Notes under the pieces: generated by a model | What the model was told of the DNA's origin: nothing | Seen by the model: the letters and a program-made list of their open reading frames with translations, nothing else | Database searches by the model: none | Part shown: positions 1 to 6,899 of the stretch, piece after piece | Layout of the letters: each line of letters starts with the position of its first letter | How positions within the stretch are numbered: the stretch's first letter is position 1 | Assembly: GCA_001799735.1 (NCBI GenBank) | Contig: MGUA01000005.1 | Coordinates: 15,763-79,762, forward strand | Direction: 5' to 3' | DNA: 64,000 nucleotides | Source of the DNA: Elusimicrobia bacterium GWB2_63_22 | GTDB taxonomy: Bacteria > Elusimicrobiota > Elusimicrobia > Elusimicrobiales > UBA9959 | Program-made: the position numbers and the translations under genes

Positions 1-468
1 ATCGTCACCGGCCTCTCTTCCATAGAGACCCCGATGTCCTCGAGCGGCGAATCCGAGGACACCATGGGCGACACGCTCAGGGACGCCGATAGCTCCACGC
101 CGGACAACCTGATCTCCATCCTGCGCCTGCACGACGAGCTCAAGGACGCGCTGGTGGAGATAGGCGAGCGCGAGCGGATGATAGTGGAGTACCGCTACGG
201 CCTCACCGGCCAGACCCCGATGACCTTGAACGACATCGGCAAGAAGCTGGGCTTATCGCGCGAGCGGGTGCGCCAGATAGAAGAGCGCGCCCTGCTGCGC
301 CTGCGCCGCGTGGCGGCCAAGATGGGCCTGATAGAGCTGGGCCGCAAGCCGGACCACACCAACCTGCAGCCCGGCTGGCAGCAGCCCAAGGTAAAGACGG
401 ACATCCTCGGCGACGCCATCCCGACCAAGCCGTACGAGCCTCGCAAGCCGCAGAAAGGCAAAAAGTAA
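1..468 (+). CDS. rpoD: RNA polymerase sigma-70 factor, C-terminal part (regions 3/4), 5' truncated by window edge
   Basis: Frame is open from base 1 (IVTGLSSIETPMSSSGESED...). Region 4 HTH: MTLNDIGKKLGLSRERVRQIEERALLRLR. Confidence 0.9.
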   Translation: MVTGLSSIETPMSSSGESEDTMGDTLRDADSSTPDNLISILRLHDELKDALVEIGERERMIVEYRYGLTGQTPMTLNDIGKKLGLSRERVRQIEERALLRLRRVAAKMGLIELGRKPDHTNLQPGWQQPKVKTDILGDAIPTKPYEPRKPQKGKK

Positions 469-485
469 CGGGGGGGGGGAGACTT

Positions 486-1025
486 ATGTCAGCAACTGCC
501 GAAGCCCTGAGCACGAAACTTAAGAGCATCATCCGCGACGTCCCGGATTTCCCCAAGAAGGGGATAGTCTTCAAGGACATCACCCCGCTGCTGGCGGACC
601 ACGCGGCCTTCACCGAGCTGGTGACTGCCTTCGCCGAAGCCTACCGCGGCACCGGCGTGACCAAGGTGCTGGGCATAGAGGCCCGCGGCTTCCTGCTGGC
701 GGCGCCGCTGGCCCTGGCGCTGGGCGCGGGCCTGGTGCCGGTGCGCAAGAAGGGCAAGCTGCCCTACAAGACGGTGGCGGCCTCCTACGCGCTGGAATAC
801 GGCACGGATACCCTGGAGATGCACGCCGACGCCGTGAAGCCCGGCGAGAAGGTGCTGGTGGTGGACGACGTGCTGGCCACCGGCGGCACCGCGGCCGCGG
901 TGTGCGAGCTGGTGGAGAAGCTCGGCGGCAAAGTGGCCGGCGTGGCCATGCTCATCGAGCTGGAGTTCCTCAAGGGCCGCGCTAAACTCGCTGGCCGCGA
1001 CATCGTTTCTTTGATAAAATATTAG
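486..1025 (+). CDS. apt: Adenine phosphoribosyltransferase
   Basis: PRPP motif VLVVDDVLATGGTAAA; IRDVPDFPKKGIVFKDITPLL N-terminus typical of Apt. Confidence 0.95.
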   Translation: MSATAEALSTKLKSIIRDVPDFPKKGIVFKDITPLLADHAAFTELVTAFAEAYRGTGVTKVLGIEARGFLLAAPLALALGAGLVPVRKKGKLPYKTVAASYALEYGTDTLEMHADAVKPGEKVLVVDDVLATGGTAAAVCELVEKLGGKVAGVAMLIELEFLKGRAKLAGRDIVSLIKY

Positions 1026-1031
1026 TTCGCT

Positions 1032-1106
1032 GCCCCCTTCGTTCAACGGATAGGACGAGAGTTTCCTAAACTCCAAATAGAGGTTCGATTCCTCTAGGGG
1101 GCACCA
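1032..1106 (+). tRNA. tRNA-Arg (anticodon CCT), CCA encoded
   Basis: Acceptor GCCCCCT/AGGGGGC, T-arm GAGGTTCGATTCCTC, anticodon loop TTCCTAA, 3' ACCA encoded. Confidence 0.9.
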
Positions 1107-1129
1107 GCTTTAAGGAGATACACATTACT

Positions 1130-1786
1130 ATGCCGGAAAACTCATGGATAGCCAGCGGTAGGGCCGAAGCCCCCAAGAAGACGGACAAGGCTTTCGCGTG
1201 GATAAAGACCAACCGCGAAACCTTCATCGGCTCGCTGGTGATACTGGTGGCCGCCATCATCTTCGGCGTCTACTTCTTCATGCACTACCGCGGCCTGCGC
1301 GACACCGCCTGGAAGAACCTCTTTATGGCCCAGCAGCTGGGCTTCTCGGGCAGCGTCAACGAGGCCCAGCAGCAGCTGGCCGCCATTGAAGCCAATTACG
1401 GCAGCACCAGCGCCGCGCCCTACGCCAGCATGACCAAGGGCGACATCTTCTTCGCGCAGAACAAGTTCAAGGAGGCGGGCGAGCAGTACGCCAAGGTGCT
1501 CAACGACCGTGACCTCGGGCCTTTCGCTTCCTACAACGTGGGCAAGTGCAAAGAAGCCGCGGGCGACCTGGCCGGCGCCCAGGCCCAGTACTCGGACTTC
1601 CTCTCCAAAACCCCGGAGCATTACATCGCCCCGGAAGTGCACGCCTCGCTGGCCCGCTCCCAGGAACTGGCCGGCGCCAAAGACCTGGCCAAGCTCTCCT
1701 ACGAAAAGATCTCCCTGCTCTACCCGGACACCACCTGGGCCATGCAGGCCAAGGCCCGGCTGGGCCAGGCCGTCCCGAAAAAATAA
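1130..1786 (+). CDS. Membrane-anchored tetratricopeptide repeat protein (YfgM/TPR_21-like)
   Basis: One TM (FIGSLVILVAAIIFGVYFFM) followed by TPR-like repeats. Confidence 0.7.
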   Translation: MPENSWIASGRAEAPKKTDKAFAWIKTNRETFIGSLVILVAAIIFGVYFFMHYRGLRDTAWKNLFMAQQLGFSGSVNEAQQQLAAIEANYGSTSAAPYASMTKGDIFFAQNKFKEAGEQYAKVLNDRDLGPFASYNVGKCKEAAGDLAGAQAQYSDFLSKTPEHYIAPEVHASLARSQELAGAKDLAKLSYEKISLLYPDTTWAMQAKARLGQAVPKK

Positions 1787-1805
1787 AAAACGGCGCTTAA
1801 GAAAA

Positions 1806-1833
1806 CCCGGCCAAACCAGGCCGGGTTTTTTTA
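1806..1833 (+). terminator. Rho-independent terminator
   Basis: CCCGGCC-AAACCA-GGCCGGG followed by a T tract. Confidence 0.85.
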
Positions 1834-1866
1834 TTGGCCGGACCGGTTTGACATATGTCAGGTTTC

Positions 1867-1894
1867 TTGACATATAAGGCATATAATATAGATA
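1867..1894 (+). promoter_or_regulatory. Candidate sigma-70 promoter for porin leader (TTGACA-N16-TAGATA)
   Basis: Consensus -35 at 1867-1872 with plausible -10 at 1889-1894, downstream of the terminator and upstream of the long leader. Confidence 0.45.
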
Positions 1895-1943
1895 TAGAGT
1901 TGACATCATGAAATCATTTTGTAATAATAATAATGCTCTGTAG

Positions 1944-2158
1944 AGGAGGCTCCCGGTTCAAACAGGGAGACCGTCACCCCGGGGTAAGGGGGGAGCGGAG
2001 CGCCAATTTAAGGCGCTTCTCCTGCAAGGCCGTAGGCCCCCGAGGGGGCAGGCCCTAACTGTAAGGCATAAAAACCCTACAGGGAGAGTTAGTAACCCGG
2101 CAGCGATGCCGGGGGACTGAAAGCCCCGGAAACGGGCTTACGACAAAGTAAGGAGGAG
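1944..2158 (+). ncRNA. Highly structured 5' leader RNA, class unidentified
   Basis: Successive strong hairpins by eye: CTCCC..GGGAG, GAGCGCC-AATTTAA-GGCGCTT, GCCCC-CGAG-GGGGC, CCCGGC-AGCGAT-GCCGGG, AAGCCC-CGGAAAC-GGGCTT, ending at a GGAGG Shine-Dalgarno before 2165. Confidence 0.5.
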
Positions 2159-2164
2159 TAATTA

Positions 2165-3442
2165 ATGAAAAAAGTAATAGGTATACTTGCTCTGCTCGTG
2201 TTCGCCGGCAATATCGCCAGCGCCGAGCTGCTCAAGAACGCGAAGTACAGCGGCAGCATGGAAATAAAGAACGTCACTGGTCAGAAGAGCGTTGCGGCCG
2301 GTAAATCCGACTTCAGCAACACCAACACCCGCCTTATGATGGGTGTGAACTTCGACCTGAGCGACGAGATCAACGCGCAGGTCTCCGCCATAAAGAGCGA
2401 CTACCGCTACTACGGCGACGACAGCACCGGTCAGAACGTGGACGCCCTCACCGCCAACATCCGCTTCGCTGAAGCTTATGTCGGCCTGAAGAACGTGCTC
2501 GGCCTGAACCACAAGTTCGGCAAGCAGTTCTACGGCAAAGCCGGCGACATGGTAGTGTACTACGGTCCCAGCTTCGGCGGCAACAACAACGTCGCCAACT
2601 TCAACGTGTCGGCCATAGACGGCTGGTACGCTGAGTGGATGAAGAACAAATGGACCGTCACCGGCCTCGCCGGCAAAGTCGACGAGCTCTCCACCACCAA
2701 CCCCCAGGACATTAACCTCTACGGCGTAACCGGCAAGTACGATTACTCCGAGATCGTTAAAGCGACCGCGTACGGCTATCAGAAAGACAGCCGCAACGAC
2801 ACCGTGGCGCCCGCCTACCAGCATGACACCCTGAACGTTTTCGGCGTTAAAGCCGAAGGCAAGTTCATGGGCGTCGGCTACGGCGCGGAATACGCCATGA
2901 ACATGGGCAAGAACAAGCAGCTGGCCGTCGCGGAAGACTACGTGGGCAACGCCCTCAAAGTCAACGCCGACTACGCGCTTGACCTCAACGCCATCGGCAA
3001 GTTCGAGTTCATGGGCGAGTTCGCCATGGGCTCCGGCGACGAATCCGCCACCGACGACGAAGAAGGCGAATTCCAGGCTATCAACCAGAACTACCAGCCC
3101 GGTATGATCTTCGGCACCTACGGCGTTGGCCAGACGATGAACGGCATCGGCAACCTGACCACCATGAACGTGGGCGCGAAGTACATGCCCAAGCAGATAG
3201 AGAAGCTCTCCATCGGCGCGAAGTTCTTCACTTTCGCCCCGACCGAAGAGCCCGTCGGCTACGACACCTACGGTTCCGAGCTCAACGTGTGCGCCAACTG
3301 GAAGCACTCCGAGAACATCGGCCTGAAGCTGTCCTACGGGATGTTCATGCCTGACGAAGATTACGTCGTCGCCTACAAGGGCGCCGGCGCTTCCGACGCC
3401 ACGGAGACCCTGATGGGCCTCGACCTGACGCTGAAGTTCTAA
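2165..3442 (+). CDS. Outer-membrane beta-barrel (porin-like) protein
   Basis: Signal peptide MKKVIGILALLVFAGNIASA, alternating amphipathic strands, terminal aromatic strand ending in LTLKF. Confidence 0.7.
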   Translation: MKKVIGILALLVFAGNIASAELLKNAKYSGSMEIKNVTGQKSVAAGKSDFSNTNTRLMMGVNFDLSDEINAQVSAIKSDYRYYGDDSTGQNVDALTANIRFAEAYVGLKNVLGLNHKFGKQFYGKAGDMVVYYGPSFGGNNNVANFNVSAIDGWYAEWMKNKWTVTGLAGKVDELSTTNPQDINLYGVTGKYDYSEIVKATAYGYQKDSRNDTVAPAYQHDTLNVFGVKAEGKFMGVGYGAEYAMNMGKNKQLAVAEDYVGNALKVNADYALDLNAIGKFEFMGEFAMGSGDESATDDEEGEFQAINQNYQPGMIFGTYGVGQTMNGIGNLTTMNVGAKYMPKQIEKLSIGAKFFTFAPTEEPVGYDTYGSELNVCANWKHSENIGLKLSYGMFMPDEDYVVAYKGAGASDATETLMGLDLTLKF

Positions 3443-3467
3443 TAGCCGCAAGGTTATAGACATAAGA

Positions 3468-3497
3468 GCCCCGGGGCGCAAAGCCCCGGGGTTTTTA
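3468..3497 (+). terminator. Rho-independent terminator
   Basis: CCCCGGGG...CCCCGGGG hairpin plus TTTTT. Confidence 0.75.
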
Positions 3498-3516
3498 TTT
3501 GTTATAATTTAACCCG

Positions 3517-4836
3517 ATGGCAAAGCCGCACAACAAGCTGACTACCTGCGCCGCGGGGCTGCTCTCCGCCCTGCTTTTACCGGCGGCGGCCGGGGCCACC
3601 AAGCTGGACCTCTCGTCCACCATAGACATCCGCGCGGCCAAGTACACGGACCTGCCCTACGCGGGCCGCACCAACGACCAGTCGGTCTATACCGAAAACG
3701 CCACGCTGGGCTTCGTCATCAAGGGCATACAGCTGGAGAAGACCCAGGGATCCAGCATGGACGTGGGCATAGTGCTGCAGAGCATCGGCGCGGGCTCCTC
3801 CACAAACACCACCACCAGCCCGCAGTTCACCGACAACGTCAACCGCCTGCCAGAATCCAACGGCACGCCGTTCGTGCATTCCGCCTACGTAAAGATCTAC
3901 AAGTTCCTGCGGCCCAACATCACCGCCACCTTCGGCCGGCAGGATTTCCTGCTGGGCCAGGGCATCACGCTTTCCGGCGGCGACCTGGGCCTGCCCGGCG
4001 GCCGGCTGGAGATCGCCAGCCTCTACCGCAACATCAAGGCCGACGTCTTCGTCTTCCGGCCTTTCAAGGGCGGGCGCTCCTACAAGGTGTACGGCGCCAC
4101 CGCCTACTACCCCGGCAGCGAGGGCCTCTGGCAGGCCTACCACTTCTGGCAGCAGGACGGCAGCCCCTCCCAGGACATACTTTTTAACGCCAAGCGCACC
4201 ACCAAGAAGTTCACCGGCCTGCGCTATTTCCTCAGCCAGAAGCAGCTTACTTTCGACGGCGAGGCCGTAGTGCAGCGCGGCACGGCCAAGAAGCTGGCCG
4301 GCGGCGAAGGCGCCTACGAAGCCTACGCCTTTATGATGAAGGGCTCCTGGACCCAGAACCTCTCCATCTTTGGCCAGTCCCGGCTGCGCCTGGGCTACGG
4401 CCGGTCTTCCGGCAACCCCGGCACCAGCCAGGACACCGACAAGGCCTTCTTCCCGGCTTTCGGCAGCAAGGCCAGCGCCTTCGAGCGCAAGGGCTACGGC
4501 GCCATAGCGGGGGCCACCCTTTACGACATGATAAAGACCTCGGCCACCGCCAACGGCATGCCGGAGGGCACCTCGGGCCTTAATATAATCAATATCGGGG
4601 CCGACCTGCCCTACAAGAAACTCCTGATCTCGGCCGACCTGTACAAGTTCCGCGCCTCCAGGAACATCAACGGCGGCTCCCTGCAGATAGCCAGCGAATG
4701 GGACCTGAAGGCCGCCTACGTGATGGGGGACAATCTCACCATAAACGCCGTTTACGCCGTTTTCTCGCCGCTTGGCCTCTACCCCTCGGGCAAGCAGGCC
4801 AAACTCATAGGCAGCTCCATAGCGGCCAAATTCTAA
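3517..4836 (+). CDS. Outer-membrane beta-barrel protein (alginate-export/porin-like)
   Basis: Signal peptide LLSALLLPAAAGA, beta-strand-rich sequence, C-terminal ...IAAKF. Confidence 0.65.
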   Translation: MAKPHNKLTTCAAGLLSALLLPAAAGATKLDLSSTIDIRAAKYTDLPYAGRTNDQSVYTENATLGFVIKGIQLEKTQGSSMDVGIVLQSIGAGSSTNTTTSPQFTDNVNRLPESNGTPFVHSAYVKIYKFLRPNITATFGRQDFLLGQGITLSGGDLGLPGGRLEIASLYRNIKADVFVFRPFKGGRSYKVYGATAYYPGSEGLWQAYHFWQQDGSPSQDILFNAKRTTKKFTGLRYFLSQKQLTFDGEAVVQRGTAKKLAGGEGAYEAYAFMMKGSWTQNLSIFGQSRLRLGYGRSSGNPGTSQDTDKAFFPAFGSKASAFERKGYGAIAGATLYDMIKTSATANGMPEGTSGLNIINIGADLPYKKLLISADLYKFRASRNINGGSLQIASEWDLKAAYVMGDNLTINAVYAVFSPLGLYPSGKQAKLIGSSIAAKF

Positions 4837-4874
4837 CCCCGCCCGCCCCGGGAGGGGGGGAAACAACCACAAGA

Positions 4875-4896
4875 ACCGGCTACCAGGCCGGTTTTT
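4875..4896 (+). terminator. Rho-independent terminator
   Basis: ACCGGC-TACCAG-GCCGGT plus T tract. Confidence 0.75.
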
Positions 4897-5047
4897 TCAT
4901 GCCCCGGCGGCGGCCCGGGGTAGGGGGGAAAAGGCCGGCATCCGGGCCGTTTTAGCCCTTATGTTCCCCCTCCGCCGCCGCCAAAAAAACCGAAGCCTCC
5001 CGTCCATATGTCATTCAGGCCGTTTTTCGACGGAGAATTGCCAACAG

Positions 5048-5067
5048 TTATCCACAGGTTATCAACA
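5048..5067 (+). promoter_or_regulatory. Pair of DnaA-box-like 9-mers (TTATCCACA, TTATCAACA)
   Basis: First 9-mer matches the classic consensus TTATCCACA exactly; second differs by one base. Confidence 0.55.
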
Positions 5068-5103
5068 ATTGTTGACATATGTCTGCCATATAGCCGCCAT
5101 ATA

Positions 5104-5132
5104 TTGACATATAACCAATTATAGGCTAGAAT
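5104..5132 (+). promoter_or_regulatory. Sigma-70 promoter TTGACA-N17-TAGAAT
   Basis: -35 at 5104-5109, -10 at 5127-5132. The start codon of the next ORF is only 9 nt beyond the -10. Confidence 0.65.
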
Positions 5133-5140
5133 AATGACAT

Positions 5141-5626
5141 ATGAACTATAAGCTCAGAATAAAACATCCCTCAGGAGCGGAATTCGAGGCCGAAGGCCCC
5201 GCGGAGTTCATCATAAGCGAAAAAGAAGGCTTTCTAAGCCGCCTGGGGCCGGCCGGCGCAGCACGCGCGGAGAACGGCCGCCAACCCAAAGAACCCCAGG
5301 AAAAGCCCTCCTGGGAGGCCCTGGCGGAGGCCAAAAACGGCCTCATAATACTAAGGAACAAGCACCCGCAGGTTAAAGCCGGCGAGGCCGCCCTGCTGAT
5401 CCTGGCCGCGGAAAGGCAGCTGAACGGCACCGAAAGCCTTAGCGCCATAACCCTCTCCAAGGCCGTAAAAACCAGCGGCTACGCGCCAGAAAGGCTGGAC
5501 CGGACCCTGGTAAAAGCCGTGCGGGAAGGCCTGATAAAGGCCTCCGGAACCAAGAGAAACAGGTCCTACCAGATAACAGACAAAGGCCTGGAAAGAGCCT
5601 GGCTGGAAGCCCGAAAGCTGGGGTAA
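5141..5626 (+). CDS. Small protein with probable C-terminal winged-helix domain, function unknown
   Basis: C-terminal half LSAITLSKAVKTSGYAPERLDRTLVKAVREGLIKASGTKRNRSYQITDKGLERA has a wHTH-like pattern. Confidence 0.6.
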   Translation: MNYKLRIKHPSGAEFEAEGPAEFIISEKEGFLSRLGPAGAARAENGRQPKEPQEKPSWEALAEAKNGLIILRNKHPQVKAGEAALLILAAERQLNGTESLSAITLSKAVKTSGYAPERLDRTLVKAVREGLIKASGTKRNRSYQITDKGLERAWLEARKLG

Positions 5627-5775
5627 ACCAGCCGGAGCAGGCCCACCACAGACAAAAAAAACACAAGCCCCGGCCGCCAGGGCCGGGCAGCCAACACACC
5701 GCAATTCAGCCAACAAACCAGCAAATCAGGCAAAGAACCTGCAGATCAGGCCGCCCTGGCCTGCCCTAGCGGATA

Positions 5776-5803
5776 ACTTACGATAAGATATATTATGTTA
5801 ACT
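5776..5803 (+). other. dif: Candidate dif (XerC/XerD) chromosome dimer resolution site
   Basis: ACTTACGATAA-GATATA-TTATGTTAACT: 11-6-11 layout, 8/11 inverted symmetry between arms, right arm TTATGTTAA as in known dif sites. Confidence 0.75.
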
Positions 5804-5863
5804 TAACAATCCTCTTCGGTAGTGGGCCTAGCACAACAAACCAACTTAATGTTTTATAAATAA

Positions 5864-5880
5864 TGCTTATTTTATAAGCA
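5864..5880. repeat. Inverted repeat TGCTTAT-TTT-ATAAGCA
   Basis: Perfect 7-bp arms in the AT-rich intergenic region next to the dif-like site. Confidence 0.6.
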
Positions 5881-5982
5881 CTATTTGAATGATATTAACA
5901 CGATTTATAGTTATTTATAACTAGCAAAAGAAATCCCGCCTGGACGCGGGACTTAACTCCAAAATTTTGTTCCCAAAATTTC

Positions 5983-6112
5983 AAAAGTTGGCAACTTTTA
6001 AAAAATCGGATACCTAGAAAACCGGAAATCAGCCAAAAATTGCCCTTCTCCAAAATACCATCAAGACCACTAAAAACCCGTGGATCCCAAAGCTGAAAAG
6101 TTGCCAACTTTT
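5983..6112. repeat. Two copies of the 17-bp palindrome AAAAGTTGSCAACTTTT
   Basis: Copies at 5983-5999 (centre G) and 6096-6112 (centre C), 113 bp apart. Confidence 0.8.
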
Positions 6113-6437
6113 AAGATCCGTTAAAAGGGCCGCCGGGGCAGGGGGGGCACAAGGGCAGCCAAAGGCCGGAAATCCCCCCCGCAGGCGGCCGCAGGCCCCA
6201 AATACCATGAAGAGGGCAGGCCCAGGCAGCCCCAAAAAGGCCAAAAAACAGGCTGATTTTGGGGAATTTAAAGACACCATGAGGCCAGGAAGGGGGCAAA
6301 AAGCGCGGGAATAGCCAAATTTACGGCTTCCTGAAAATACCATGAAGAGGCTAAAACCCTTAAAAGCGCGGACCGGGCGGGCCGGCCAGGGCACAAGGAC
6401 ATTTTCCGAGGAGACTTTAAAATACCATCAGGAGGGC
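6052..6437 (+). repeat. Degenerate interspersed direct repeats, core AAATACCATSAAGAGG
   Basis: Cores near 6053, 6200, 6270 (variant AAAGACACCATGAGG), 6334 and 6419, all in one orientation; several followed by GGC(A)AAAAGCG. Confidence 0.7.
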
Positions 6438-6596
6438 AAAAAGCGGCAGCGGCCCCGGAAGGTTCCTCCTGGTGGTGGGCGCGAACACCAGGAAAGGAGA
6501 AAACAGGCGCCCAAAAGCGCCTGCAAACTAAAATTTACGAAAAAAGGGGAAGATAGAGTGCAGAAAAACAGGCAGAAGGCCGCTAGCGGCGCTGTT

Positions 6597-6884
6597 TCAG
6601 GAGGAACGGCGGAAAGATAAGACTATGGCGGGGATTATCAGCAGGTAACCGCAGAGCAGAAGGGCCGGCGCGGCGATAGCCCAGCCGTTCTGCCCCCAGG
6701 GATCCACTTTTTTCAGGGCGGCAAAGCCGCAAACGATCAGAATAAGGGCGAGCAGCCACAGAATGCGGCTTTTAAAGACATTCCCCCCCGTTGCGGCGCC
6801 GTTAAAGGCTGCCGGCCTGACTTCCAGGCCGGCTTTAACCTTTTCTTGGCCCGCCGGGGCGGGCTGGCGGCGTTTTTTAGCCAT
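6597..6884 (-). CDS. Small membrane protein, two TM helices (DUF3098-like)
   Basis: ILWLLALILIVCGFAAL and NGWAIAAPALLLCGYLLIIPAIVLSF. Confidence 0.55.
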   Translation of the reverse strand: MAKKRRQPAPAGQEKVKAGLEVRPAAFNGAATGGNVFKSRILWLLALILIVCGFAALKKVDPWGQNGWAIAAPALLLCGYLLIIPAIVLSFRRSS

Positions 6885-6899
6885 TCAGGGCGCCTGGGG

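Noticed and set aside
2050-2160. Cobalamin riboswitch
   Set aside because: CTAACTGTAA resembles one block, but the B12-box GCCACTG and the GGTGAAATCC block are absent, and the downstream gene is a generic porin.
5864-5880. Second dif-like site for an excision pair (IMEX)
   Set aside because: It is a simple symmetrical hairpin lacking XerC/XerD arm similarity; no second 28-bp copy was found in the window.
5040-5930. Origin of replication (DnaA boxes plus AT-rich tract)
   Set aside because: Only two boxes, no dnaA/dnaN nearby, and convergent gene polarity plus a dif-like site argue for the terminus. Genome-wide GC skew would be decisive.
6052-6437. CRISPR array
   Set aside because: Repeat cores are short, degenerate and irregularly spaced (64-147 bp); no cas genes in the window.
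6342-6620. 92-aa basic ORF in the repeat zone
   Set aside because: Lies across the direct repeats, low-complexity Lys/Arg/Gly, overlaps the 3' end of the minus-strand gene; no support as a protein.
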